A DNA stretch of 64,000 bases. It comes from Thozetella sp. PMI_491 (Eukaryota > Ascomycota > Sordariomycetes > Chaetosphaeriales > Chaetosphaeriaceae). The translations under genes and the position numbers were made by a program. Positions 1-10,785 of the stretch are shown in pieces. Positions within the stretch are counted from its first letter, which is position 1. Each line of letters opens with the position of its first letter. Under the pieces are notes generated by a model, which saw only the letters and a list, made by a program, of their open reading frames with translations, did not search any database and had not been told where the DNA came from. The stretch lies in NCBI GenBank assembly GCA_021432635.1, contig MU270057.1, positions 186,001 through 250,000 of the forward strand, read 5' to 3'.

Positions 1-1
1 C

Positions 2-1737
2 GACAGAGCTAATTCCCTCCTCGAGGCGAAGCCAGGAACAGCCAACGCGGATGCCGAGCGTCTTGCTCAGCTTGGCCTTGAGGACCGCCTAGAACGGAGT
101 TTCTCTCTACCTGCCTTGATTGCTCTTTGCCTATGTCTTATGGGCACCTGGGAAGCCTGCGGGGCGGTGATTGCCCAAGCCCTGACCAACGGCGGAGCGC
201 CGTGCCTATGGTACAACTTGTGCGTCCAGTCCGACGGCCCCATAGCGCCCCATTATGCCGAGTCGCTAATGGTCTTCCTCTAGCCTCATCACGTTTCTCT
301 GCTCCATCGCCATCGGTGCATCGCTCGGGGAGATCGCATCTATCTACCCTACGTCCGGCGGTACTCAGACCAAATTTTCCCTGTCCCGAAAGCATTCAAA
401 GCTAATACCCGCACCCACACACAGGCCAATATCACTGGGTCACAGCCCTAGCTCCAGATTCGATCAACCGCGGAACTGCTTGGATTACAGGGTGGATCTC
501 CATCGGAGGTCAGATTGTGCTGACCGCATCTGCTGCGTTTCTTGCCAGCGTCATGGTACAGGGTCTCATTCTGCTCGGCAATGAGACTTACGAGGGAGAA
601 CGCTGGCATACCATGCTCATTTATTGGGCTCTCCTTATCTATGCCGCCCTCATGAATACCGTAGCCATAAAGGCACTTCCCACTGCGAATATCGTGTCTG
701 GTGAGCGTTCGCTGCAAGTACATTGGATGTCGTTAAAGAAAAACTGACTGTATCGTCCTTCAGGCGCCATTCACATTGCAGGTTTTGTTGCTATTTTCGG
801 CGTCTTGGCCGCTATGGCTAACAAGAATGCATCATCATATGTCTTCACCGAGATCTATAATGCCTCTGGTTGGGAGAATGACGGCGTGTCCTGGCTTGTT
901 GGTCTGATAAGCTCCGTTTATCCGTTCCTCGGCTACGATGCAGCGTGCCACCTTGCCGAAGAGCTGCCCGATGCTTCTCGCAACGTTCCTCTTGCCATGA
1001 TCGGCAGTATTATCGCCAATGGCTTGATGGGACTGGCGTACTGTACGATGCTACTCTATTCTTCCCGCCCACTCGAGTCCCTCCTGGCAACTCCGACTGG
1101 ACTCCCCTTCCTCCAGATCTACCTCGATGCTACGAACTCTACCGCGGGAACAACGATCATGGCGCTAGTCCATGTCCTCACTGCCATTGCTGCGGCATTC
1201 GCTGGCATCACCTCGACATCGCGAACGCTATGGGCCTTCGCCCGCGACGATGCTACTCCCTTTCACAAGTGGCTGAGTCAGGTAGGCACCAAGTCGAAGA
1301 TTCCTTCCAATGCAATTATGGTCGTTGTCGGGTTGGAGATGCTTCTGGGCCTAATCTACCTGGGAAATTCTACCGCCTTCAACGCCATTCTCTCAATGGC
1401 CATCATTGGGATGTATCTCTCGTACTTGCTGCCAATCGTTCTCATGCTCTGTTATGGCCGCCAAAAGCTGCAGCCATCTGAGTATGGTCCGTTCAAGCTT
1501 GGTTACTGGCTTGGAACACTCCTCAACATTGTTTCAATACTCTGGGGAACACTTGCTATTATTTTCAGTACATTCCCCAGCATCCTTCCTGCTACGCAAG
1601 AAAACATGAACTACTCTATTGTTGTTATGTCGGGGTGGGCTGTCTTTGGGGCGATTTACTACGTTATTTATGGAAGGAAGAAGTTCCAGATGCCAGTTGT
1701 AGAAGCCAGCGTGGTTTTCGGCCTGGGTGGTGAATAA
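2..1737 (+). CDS. Amino-acid/GABA-type permease (APC superfamily), 5'-truncated
   Basis: Imports an amino acid, GABA, choline or a related amine across the plasma membrane; the exact substrate cannot be read. Four exons (2-219, 284-360, 425-700, 764-1737) join in frame to give 514 residues. The visible N-terminus has the family pattern: a hydrophilic leader ending near LAQLGLEDRLERSFSLP, then the first membrane helix. Later come a glycine-rich second helix (GEIASIYPTSGG) and about ten more hydrophobic segments. The conserved stretch FLGYDAACHLAEELPDASRN is typical of fungal GABA/choline permeases. No start codon is in the window, so the first exon lies upstream. It lies 640 bp before an amine oxidase on the same strand, which suits an amine substrate. 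Confidence 0.9.
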
Positions 1738-2377
1738 GTCAAAATTGAGAAGTGATCAAAGGGTCTAACCTACTGGGACATAGCAAAGGGAATCCGATAG
1801 TTACGTATTACTAGTCATGAATTCGCACAGTAGACACATTTCGAATTATATTCTCGCGCGCAGAAAAGTCGCATTGATTCGATTCTCCACCTGAAGCCGC
1901 ACTGCAACTAGTTGCCCACTTCTCTAGCTACGTCGGCTTAGAAGAATTTTCCTTAGACTGGGGAACCGTGTCTCTAGGTTGGGCTCATCAAGTTGCACAT
2001 TCGGGGACATCCCTCAAGAGCACAGTAATGACGGCGCAGTAGAGAGAGCGGAAATACGGAAGCACTCTTTCAACAAAACCCCGCATGATAGGGAAGGACA
2101 TCAAACAGGCTTGAGCGTGGGCTGGGGCAGCCCCTGCGGGGTAACTAGATAACTACCGGTAGTTAGGAACCCTAGCTTCGGAACTACTCCGCGAGGCCCA
2201 TGGGCACTTCCGAGGAGGACATCTCTAGTCGAATCTCTTGTAAAGACCATCTCTTTTGATCTAGGTGGTAATCTAATCTTCAAATAGAAAAGCAGCCTTT
2301 CTATGTACGCAACTGTGCGTCCTTAGCTCCTATTTATCTTCAGCAGCTTGCATCGATTCTCGTCTCCTTGCAGAGTC
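1738..2377. other. Intergenic region, promoter of the amine oxidase gene
   Basis: No gene is seen. It holds the permease 3' end, a short GC hairpin near 2124-2134 and the 16-bp palindrome listed separately. Confidence 0.6.
2150..2165. promoter_or_regulatory. 16-bp perfect palindrome upstream of the amine oxidase
   Basis: TAACTACCGGTAGTTA is its own reverse complement and lies 213-228 bp before the amine oxidase ATG. Its centre, ACCGGT, carries the CGG/CCG half-sites that Zn2Cys6 factors often bind. Regulatory function is inferred from symmetry and position only. Confidence 0.4.
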
Positions 2378-3877
2378 ATGTCTAGACCTCACCAAATCCC
2401 AACCTCGGTCGAGGGCTACCGCTACGACGTCGCTCAAGGGCGAGTTAGCACTGGGCTGTATACAGAGAGTGTGAAGCCTTCTTCTCAGCATATCGGCCGA
2501 TCCTATGATGTCATTGTAGTGGGGGCTGGCTTCACAGGCCTTGCGGCCGCCCGAGACCTGTCGATCGTAGGTAAGAATGTCCTGCTACTGGAGGCGCGTG
2601 ACCGGATTGGCGGCCGCACATGGACCGCCAAGATCGATGGCCACAACTACGAGATGGGAGGCACCTGGGTTCACTGGTTACAGCCACATGTCTGGGCTGA
2701 AGTCACGCGCTATGGTCTCGTCGACAATATCAAGGCCAGCTCAGGCATGTCGGAAGAGGCTGAGGTATCCTACCTGAACGACAATAAGGACGGTCTCATC
2801 AGGGAGCGTCCGGAGATCACCGATGAACGCTTGTTGCCTCTTATGGACAAGTTCTTTGACGTTGACGGCATGGGAGGCCGGAAGCTATTTCCCCAGCCCT
2901 GGCGACCGCTTGATAACCGGGAGGTGTGGGCCCCCTGGGATATCAGCCTACAAGAGCGTGCCGAACAGATGGACATTAGCGATAAAGACCGCAGCTTTCT
3001 CACTTCATGGCTCTGCATAAATGCCTGCTCTGCCCCTGAGCAGGGTTCCTTCTTGAACATGGTACGACTGTTCGCCCTCTCCGGTTACTCGTTCAACATC
3101 TTCATGGAGATCTGTGGTAAATTTAAGCTCAAGGACGGCACCACCCGATTAGCATCAGCTATCTTCGACGAGTTCAAGGGCGACACTTTGTTTAACTACC
3201 ATGTCAAGTCTATCCAGACTGCTCGGAATGGAGCCACTATTACCGACAAGGCTGGCAGGTCTTTCCAAGCCAAACAGGTTATCTGCACGCTCCCGCTTCA
3301 CTGTCTTCCCGATGTACAGTTCAGCCCCCCTCTACCCTCGGCATTTATGAATACCCAACACGCAAACTTCGGTGGTAAGGTTCATATACACTCTGCCACG
3401 TCAGTTTCGCCCTGGTTCGGTATGAGTGACGGCAACCATTCGGTCTGTGCGACTTTTACCGAGTCTCCGTCGGCCCAAGGTGGAACATACTTAGTATCCT
3501 TTGCCACCGGCGATAAGCTTATCGCCCATGAGCACATCAAAGCGAATCCTACGGCATACCTCAAGGCGGTATATGATGATGTAGTACCCAAGGGTGTTCA
3601 GATTGATGCAACGCATTTGACATGGCACGACTGGACGCGCGATGAGTATTCCAAGGGAGCCTGGGCCTCTTTCGGGCCTAGACAACTCTCCCGCGGCCTC
3701 GCCGAGATTATGGGGCACAAAAGATTGTCGGAAAATATCGTGCTAGCTAGTTCAGACTGGGCGGCTGGCTGGGTTGGTTATATTGATGGTGCTTTGGAAG
3801 AAGGAAGGAAAGCCGCCCGGGATGTGGATTTGTATTTGGCACGCTCCGCTAAAAGAGAGTTAACAGAGCGCCTTTAA
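2378..3877 (+). CDS. Flavin monoamine oxidase, MAO-N-like
   Basis: Predicted FAD-dependent oxidase that turns primary amines into aldehydes, ammonia and hydrogen peroxide. The single exon encodes 499 residues, close to Aspergillus MAO-N. The dinucleotide-binding motif VVGAGFTGLAAARDL is at about residues 46-60, followed by LLEARDRIGGRTW and the MAO-N-like EMGGTWVHW. The C-terminal flavin segment reads SSDWAAGWVGYIDGALEEG. The frame stays open upstream to a TTG at 2348, but the first ATG is 2378, which matches the family N-terminus. The last three residues are ERL; MAO-N ends in the peroxisomal signal ARL, so peroxisomal import is possible but the variant is weak. The permease upstream may supply its substrate. 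Confidence 0.93.
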   Translation: MSRPHQIPTSVEGYRYDVAQGRVSTGLYTESVKPSSQHIGRSYDVIVVGAGFTGLAAARDLSIVGKNVLLLEARDRIGGRTWTAKIDGHNYEMGGTWVHWLQPHVWAEVTRYGLVDNIKASSGMSEEAEVSYLNDNKDGLIRERPEITDERLLPLMDKFFDVDGMGGRKLFPQPWRPLDNREVWAPWDISLQERAEQMDISDKDRSFLTSWLCINACSAPEQGSFLNMVRLFALSGYSFNIFMEICGKFKLKDGTTRLASAIFDEFKGDTLFNYHVKSIQTARNGATITDKAGRSFQAKQVICTLPLHCLPDVQFSPPLPSAFMNTQHANFGGKVHIHSATSVSPWFGMSDGNHSVCATFTESPSAQGGTYLVSFATGDKLIAHEHIKANPTAYLKAVYDDVVPKGVQIDATHLTWHDWTRDEYSKGAWASFGPRQLSRGLAEIMGHKRLSENIVLASSDWAAGWVGYIDGALEEGRKAARDVDLYLARSAKRELTERL

Positions 3878-4467
3878 GTGTTCCCTCGCATCTTCAACTA
3901 ATATCTCATTTCCAAGTGGTGTGCTACTACGGCAATATTCCTAGCTAAGCGAAGGCGGACGATGAAGGACTATTTATAGACACACTGTAGCTGCCCGGCA
4001 TTCAAGACTTAGTTTCTGCGTCTGATCCTGATTTGGTTCTTATCATGAGCTTTGAATGAATCCCAGTTCACTATTTATGTTACGACTGCGTTTGTTCTTG
4101 ATTCCATTCACTAGCCGTTAGACTGTGCCGCTCTGTTCTTACCAACAAACCACAAAATACTTCTTCCCATCCCGGTAACTAACTTTGAATGTCCTATAAA
4201 GGCTTGGCCACCTATTGCGAAGATAGTCGTATATAAATATATATGTTTGCATGCACACTAAGTTTGCCGACATCCTTTTCTGTACGATAAACTAAGCTTG
4301 CGGCTGGCGAGCACGATGTAAGATGCTTGGGTGCCTTTTGCGTCGGACGATATAGGGTTATTTTCCCTCTCTGAAGCGTATAAACGAGACTTCAGTTGCT
4401 CTACATCTCTATGTCTACTTCTATTTTCGCCTCGAGATATCTATCTGCCTCTATATACCCATTTCCT
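3878..4467. other. Intergenic region between converging genes
   Basis: The amine oxidase and the YoaK-like gene converge here. The stretch is AT-rich around 4225-4250. No coding pattern or repeat is seen. Confidence 0.5.
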
Positions 4468-5286
4468 CTATTTGCTTCCCAAGATCGGTTTGCTTTGCCA
4501 ACAAACCCAAGCAACAGCAATGGCAAGTTTGATAGCGCCTGCGATCCAAAGAACACCGCTCATTCCGGCAGAGCTACGTTGAAGCCATCCGCCGATGATG
4601 CCACCTAGGACAGACAAAATAATAGCCGCCACTCGACGATTTCGCTTCACGTTCTTATCGAAGCCCGCAAGGATCATGGGGTCTGACCATAGGTCACAGT
4701 ATAGCGAGGTCAAGACGTTCGTTGGGACTTCGTTAAAACCGAGAGTTCGCGACATGACAATTTGGCCGCCGAACTGAAAGGCGAGGAATGCGAGTGGTAT
4801 GAGGCTCCGTGCAGAGTTTTCGGTGGCATTTCGGAAGGCTTCTTCGTCTTCGCTCAAGGTAGTAGCGAGGTTCGCCTCACCAAAGGAAGGAACGGCGCGG
4901 GATTGGGCCAGCGCGGCGGCCACGCAGATAAAGACGGCTTGCGTAAGGAAGGACGTAGCGAGCGTAATCTTGCTTTTCGGTCGGAATCGGCGTGACTGAG
5001 AGAATGCGAGACAACCAAGCCAAAAGGCAAGGATGCTAACGAGAGCCCGGAGCCACAATTGCGGTTGGTTTGCCGGTAAACCGGAGGCGCCCAGCGCCAA
5101 AAAGATGGTGTTTCCAGTCTGCATGGACGCGAAAGTGCCCGTCGCGTTGAAGGCGACGCCGTCACAGAGTCCCGATACCGCACAGCATGCTAGGATGGGA
5201 AGATCTGAGAATGAAGGATTGATGTCATATAACAAAGAGGTACGGGCGTGCTGCTCCGTCTCTTTCTTTTCGGCTGGAGAGCTCAT
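4468..5286 (-). CDS. YoaK/DUF1275 family membrane protein
   Basis: Integral membrane protein of the YoaK (DUF1275) family, whose transport substrate is unknown. It has 272 residues in one exon with about six or seven hydrophobic segments. The family signature is visible: a start like LACCAVSGLCDGVAFN, then FASMQTGNTIFLALGAS, and in the second half FGGQIVMSRTLGFNEVPTN followed by TSLYCDLWSDP. The frame stays open to a TTG at 5355, but the first ATG (5286) gives a normal short hydrophilic leader. Nothing ties it directly to the neighbouring catabolic genes. A strong dyad lies in its upstream region. Confidence 0.88.
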   Translation of the reverse strand: MSSPAEKKETEQHARTSLLYDINPSFSDLPILACCAVSGLCDGVAFNATGTFASMQTGNTIFLALGASGLPANQPQLWLRALVSILAFWLGCLAFSQSRRFRPKSKITLATSFLTQAVFICVAAALAQSRAVPSFGEANLATTLSEDEEAFRNATENSARSLIPLAFLAFQFGGQIVMSRTLGFNEVPTNVLTSLYCDLWSDPMILAGFDKNVKRNRRVAAIILSVLGGIIGGWLQRSSAGMSGVLWIAGAIKLAIAVAWVCWQSKPILGSK

Positions 5287-6186
5287 CGCGGTCGTGCCCC
5301 CTATGAACGATGTAGAAATGACGGGTGGAAGGGTGCTCAGTGCTAGTTGAGTCAACAGGATGCGGTACTGCGGTGGGACAATCGGGGCTCTGTCATCTTA
5401 TTCCCAATGTCTGCGATGTAAACCTCCCATCTAGGGGTTCTTGTTTACCCCCCCTGCATTGAGGCAATGGTGCGCCTACAATATAGGACAGTATCCGACA
5501 TTGTAGGCGCACTGTTTCTCCATTCCTCTTCCAGGATAGTGCGAAAGCCCCAGGTACCTTGCCTTGGAACAGATAGGAGCTCACAGCCGACGCTTGTCGG
5601 CTTGCACATCGCGATGTCCCCTACTATGACGCACTACCCAAGTATCATTTCTAATGCCTTTAGTAACGAATGTATTCATAAACACAAAGTCTGGTATATT
5701 TTGTCCAAATTAATACGGTTCCTTCAAACTCGGCATTTCTAGCCTAGAGTTACTATTATGAACATCGCCGGGATGTTTCGTCGTAACTCGAGCTATGAGT
5801 CGACTAGTACGCAGCGCAAAGTTGCATGTTGCAGGTTGATGGAGAATTTGAATCCCGTGTGAATTTTTAGGAGTTGGTACATTGCCCCGTAAAATCAGAT
5901 ATGGAAAACACATGGACTGCAAGAGCCTCTAGGAAACTGCAAAATAGCTGCCGCTCGTTTCCAGTCACATCTAGGCTGTTGCTATAAAACTTCCTCCAGC
6001 TCGATCATTTATATACTTGGAACAGTAGACTTAGCCACGCAATGGTACTTCCTATCCAATACTACGGCAGGAGTTGGCTTGGCTACCTAATATCGCACCA
6101 CATCAACCAAACAGTTGAGGCATTTCTCTTTCAGGACTACATCTCAGAGCATTTTACAAGGTACGACGATCGGGACACTGAAAGCT
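5287..6186. other. Intergenic region, promoter side of the YoaK-like gene
   Basis: No gene is seen. It holds the 43-bp dyad described separately and the 3' flank of the oxygenase gene. Confidence 0.5.
5470..5512. promoter_or_regulatory. 43-bp dyad with 13-bp perfect arms
   Basis: Left arm GTGCGCCTACAAT (5470-5482) and right arm ATTGTAGGCGCAC (5500-5512) are exact reverse complements across a 17-bp spacer. The spacer holds a smaller dyad, GGA-5 bp-TCC. It lies 184-226 bp upstream of the YoaK-like ATG. It could be an operator or a tiny inverted-repeat relic; no flanking duplication is obvious. Confidence 0.45.
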
Positions 6187-7504
6187 TTACGCCACCACGG
6201 TGCTCTGGAAGCTAAAGTTCCTAGCGACAGCTTGCTTGAACCATTCACCGACGGTAACGGGGGGACTGATGGCGGCCATGTTAGCACAGAGTACACGGTG
6301 TCAGCAATGACTCGACCTACTATTTCTTCTGAGGACCTTGGAGAAGAAAATCTTTGCGTCCCTGGTTGAAATATGCGATCGAGTACCGCGAGGGCGACTT
6401 GCCGACGTCCTTCGCACGGACACGGTGGAAATTGGACTTCAACCGGTCATCAGACCAGGCCACTGCGGAAGTATTAGCTGCGTGCACCTCGTGCAGCGGC
6501 ACAAGACGTTGTATCCGGTGCTCTTACTCAGCATGTCGCCAATGTTGACCACAATCGGGCCCGTGTGGGCTGGCAGGGGAGTGAAAACGTCACCCATGGC
6601 GAAACTGGTGTGTGACTCTCTGCCGGGGCAGATTTCCAAACCGTCTTCCCCTTCGCGCTGGAAGAGTAGTGTCAAGCAGCCAATATCGGTATGGGTCCCT
6701 GCTCTCCAAGTGCCGGCGGCGTCCTCCGCCGCGGGGTAGTGGATGAGTCGTAGCTGGCTCATGCAGTCAGGCTTCGTGGGGTCGTTGGCAACCTGGAGGT
6801 AATCGTCGTCAAAGCCCAAGGCGGAAGAGAAGCATGTAACTGGAGTTGGATATCGTTAGCTTAGTACAACAGCACTTCTCCCGTGCTACTAGACGAAGCC
6901 GTGGTCTTTTGGCACTTTGGTTACGGGGATTAGGGGCCTTACAGACTTGGTCGGAAATGATGGCGCACTTGGCCATGAAAGCCTCGGTGGTCTCGCGAAA
7001 CTTAGGCACATCTGCCTCGCTGGGCCATTCGGAGTTGCGCATCAGCCATAGAGATTCCTTTTGGTCATATTTTCCCGTACTCGCTCTTAGTTGGGCCTGG
7101 GACATGGAATCAAGATTAATATGACATATCCACCAAGGGTGGCAAGGTGTGACGAGGGACCCATGCTTGATTACCTACCTTGTATTCCCATCCGTTGTTG
7201 GTCTTTGGGTCATGCGGGGTCTTCCCCTTGATGTCATGTGGAAGACTAAAAAATGCCTTTGAGATCTGAAATTGCGCCTCGATCTCGTTGACGGTGATGC
7301 CGTGGTCGACCAGGGTGAAGAAGCCGGCATACTCCGCCGCCTCGAGCAACTGCTTCTTAATCTCTTCTTTGCGGTTATCGAAATCTGTTTCTGTCAGTCG
7401 GTGCCCTTTTCGCTTGTCAAGTTGCATCGGGCAGGTATGATGGACTGCGAGTCCGACATGTACGAACCCTTCAAGGAGATGGCAGGGACGAGTCTCTCGG
7501 CCAT
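6187..7504 (-). CDS. 2-oxoglutarate/Fe(II)-dependent oxygenase (isopenicillin-N-synthase-like)
   Basis: Non-haem iron oxygenase expected to hydroxylate or desaturate a small molecule with 2-oxoglutarate; substrate unknown. Six exons (7504-7468, 7390-7179, 7096-6943, 6839-6528, 6462-6321, 6265-6187) join in frame to give 311 residues. The N-terminal DIOX_N region includes LLEAAEYAGFFTLVDHG. The iron site is HTD in AGTHTDIGCLTLL plus the later His in KSNFHRV, and the oxoglutarate Arg is in SRYSIAYFNQ. The codon for Tyr after QGPQKK is split by the last intron; unspliced, the frame meets a stop there, and the last exon supplies the normal end YPPVTVGEWFKQAVARNF. It is divergent from the Dal5-type permease across 692 bp. 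Confidence 0.9.
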
Positions 7505-8196
7505 GATGAGTACTGTTTCCGTTGTATCTGTGCTGGAATGGTAATTATCTTGACAGGCTAGCGATAACGGTAAATAACGATAATAGGTAATTGACTTCTT
7601 CCTCTAGCGATCCACCGCTCCAGGGCGCTGGCGGTCCTTGGGCTCCTACCCTTAAAATCTCCGCGAGTGTAGACTCAGATGCGATGCGAAGGCGGCTGCT
7701 GTCTTCGGCTTCACTGGGTCCTAGCCGCTATCTACCTAGCGGCAAGAGTTCGGTAGCTGGCTTTTTTTGATGGGTCGATCAGTATCTTCGCCGGGTGGTG
7801 CGCTTGCCGACATTAAATTCCGTCGCACACTGTGGAGTTGCTGCCGTCCCACTGCCGGCTAGAGAACTTCCCTTTGACCTCGCACATTGCCACTGTGGGT
7901 CCCCGATAGGAAGACTCGCAAGCTTGGGTCAACTGGCTTTCCCCTGACAGATACGACTTATCGCATGCTTATCTCCCCCCACAACCGACGTCTACCCCAA
8001 TAATGCCGGCTCGACGCTTGTCCCGAAGAGAGGGCGGTCTCTAGGCTGGGGCCAATCTTTGCTCAACAGCATCGAGGGGGCGCTTGAGAAATATGATAAA
8101 CCAACAAGGGCTCCGGACTTAATAGAGCCATCACCCCCGCTCCGGCACACGAGACAAGGTAGACGACACCAAGTCGAGTTGGCCCATCTAGTGACC
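7505..8196. promoter_or_regulatory. Divergent promoter with several GATA-type sites
   Basis: Shared upstream region of the oxygenase and the Dal5-type permease. Five matches to HGATAR are visible: 7545-7550 (reverse strand), 7562-7567, 7578-7583, 7958-7963 (reverse) and 7969-7974 (reverse). Such sites bind AreA-type nitrogen regulators, and permeases of this family are often nitrogen controlled. The motif is short, so some matches will be chance. Confidence 0.4.
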
Positions 8197-10190
8197 ATGT
8201 CGGACACCAAGGATACAGTCAAGTCCACCCAAGACGCAAACTCGGACGATATCGGCAAGGTAGGACGCTCGGTGTGCTTTGGTGCCTTGTAAAGGTCAAT
8301 AGGGATTGACAATGACTCACTCAGGGCGAGATTGCCGACCTGAAGCAGGACAAGGCCTTGCAGCTGCTAGCCAATCGTCCCAATGTCGACTTCGACCCGA
8401 ACTCGCCAGAAGCGAAGCGCGTACTCCGCAAGATTGACTGGAGGATCATGCCCATGGTTTTTGGAATCTACTTGTTACAACTCATGGTATGTGCGGTGCC
8501 CACACCAGTTTAGTCCCATGGCCGCTGTGGCATCTGCCATTATGAGGAAATCGAGATTGCTAATCCAAGCAACGCAATAGGACAAGAACAGTCTCTCATT
8601 TGCGGCGATCATGGGCATCAAGGACGATGCTCATCTGACCCCAAGCCAATACTCGTGGCTGGGTTCGATTGTTTAGTACGTCATCCACGTGTGTCATGGC
8701 AAGTCGGGGATATTGCTGGACCACAAGCCTGGCTAACCACCTGTCATCGGTGCAGTTTCGGATATCTGGGCGGTGAGATTCCCGCAGCATTCTTCATGCA
8801 GAGAATCCCCCTTGCCAAGTACGTCGGGTGCATGTCTATGCTTTGGGGCATTGTAGTCGCGATGCATGCCGTCTGCCACGACTTCTCCAGTCTCGCTGCC
8901 GTGCGTTTTCTTCTTGGTGCCATCGAAGTGTGCACCGCCCCCGCCGCCATCTACCTGACAAGCACGTGGTATACCAAGGAGGAGCAGGTCACTCGGGTCG
9001 CCATCTGGTACTCGACCTCTGGCTGGGCTCAGGTGCTCAACGGATTCTTCGCCTGGTGCATTTACCATGCCCCTCACTTCAGGTGGCAGGCACTCTTCGT
9101 CTTCTACGGCGCCCTTACTTTCGTGACCGGCGTGGTTCTCTTTTTCGCTCTCGCAGCCTCTCCCACAGAGGCCAGTTGGTTGACTGACGATGAGAAAATC
9201 ATCGCACTGGAACGGGTGCGCGGTAATAAGACCGGCACGGAGGTCTGGAAGTTCAACAAGGCGCAGATTCGAGAGTGTCTCCTCGACATCCGCTTTTGGC
9301 TCGTTCTCCTGCTCCTTATCCTACTGGGTCTACCTAACGGCGGTGTCACGGCTTTCGGTAGGCGTCTACCCATCGAAGCGAATCTCCATCGTCTGCGCCA
9401 ATCTGCTAACACATTTCCATTCGTTTAGGGCCTACCATCATCGCAGGATTCGGCTACGATGTTCCAACCACCACTCTGCTGAGTATGGCCCCGGGAGCCG
9501 CTCAGGTTGTAGGAACGTTCCTGGCTCTCCACGTCGCAAAACGGACAAACCGAACCTTCCAGGGAATCTATACTCTGGTCATTGCTTGTGTGGGGATTGT
9601 TATGATGCTCGCCATTCCCGCTAAGTATACTAGCGCGCGTTATGGGGGCTACATCCTTCTGATGCAGTGTCAGTGGCCCAATATTCCCATCATCCGAGTC
9701 AATCCTCTAATTAAATCTAGTCCCTATTGCTGTGGTGTCCATTATTGCCTTCATGACTGGTGGTGTTGCTGGCTCGACAAAGAAGTTCGCCTTTGGCGCC
9801 ATCTACCAAATTGGATATTCAGTTGGTAATATCATCGGCCCTCAGACATATGTTGGCTATGATGCCCCTAATTACTACGTACGTCTTATGCCTTGAGAAG
9901 ATCTCCAGGTACATGCGAGTTCTAACCCCATTCTTCCAGATCGCCAAGTATACAATGCTAGGGAGCCTGATCGTAGCTATCTTTGCCATTGGAGCATTTG
10001 GCCTCATTCATAAGCTATGGAACAACAAGCGGGACAGGGAGGCTTCAATAAGTGACGGTAAGAAGTTGTTCTCTTTTCTTGATCCTCTCAAGAGCTAACA
10101 ACTGCCCAACTAGATGACATTCATGTCCACAACGAAGAGTTTGCAGACAAGACCGACTTTGAGCTCAAGTCATTCCGGTATCCCATTTAA
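8197..10190 (+). CDS. MFS transporter, Dal5/allantoate permease family
   Basis: Predicted plasma-membrane importer of an organic anion or nitrogenous compound (anion:cation symporter family). Eight exons (8197-8259, 8325-8486, 8581-8675, 8756-9357, 9429-9668, 9721-9878, 9940-10057, 10114-10190) join in frame to give 504 residues. The N-terminus runs into KIDWRIMPMVFGIYLLQLMD and DKNSLSFAAIMGI, which is the hallmark of this family. Later come LTPSQYSWLGSIVYFGYL, helices 4-6 with AVRFLLGAIEVCTAPA, and a basic central loop. The other half includes VGSTKKF-like and GYSVGNIIGPQTY segments. Its divergent partner is the 2-oxoglutarate oxygenase, so it may import that enzyme's substrate. Confidence 0.93.
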
Positions 10191-10785
10191 ATGGTCTAAG
10201 TCAATAATTAAATAATCGTTGAAACAATCATTCTATACTCTATTTCCGTATAGGAATATTGAGACAGACTAAGGCAGTAAATAAACTTCAGTAGGGTACA
10301 TGCTCGATCGGGCAACCCATAGATATACTCTCATTTCCCTGTCTAAAATGCTTACTCTACCTGCTTAACCCATGGTCCCAGCTCAATGACGCGGTGCTGT
10401 AGACTCGCGCAGAAAATTGGCCAGATGCTATCTAGTATTCTTATCACTTAAACACACATGAACCAATGCATAACAAGACTAGTCAAGATCGCTGTCAATC
10501 GGCTAGTTTACTAGTCTCCATGTACAGAGCGTAGGTTCAGGTTGTTTCAGTTCTTTCGCCTTCATGTCCGAGTATTCAATTCTGGACTATACGACCACTA
10601 TATCGAGCATCAACTTGGAAACTAGAGTGAAGTTGAAGAAGTAGTTCTACAAATGCGAAGTTCTCTGCTCTATTGACCTGCCGCTATCTTCGTTCTTCCC
10701 TTTCCTACTCGATAACACATTCGACAGTCAGAAATGCCCGAACTCGCGAGTAGAATGCTGACAGGCAGTTTCTTTGTAGCAGCAC
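10191..10785. other. Intergenic region between converging genes
   Basis: Tail-to-tail spacer between the Dal5-type permease and the hydrolase. I see no coding pattern, repeat or RNA gene. Confidence 0.5.
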
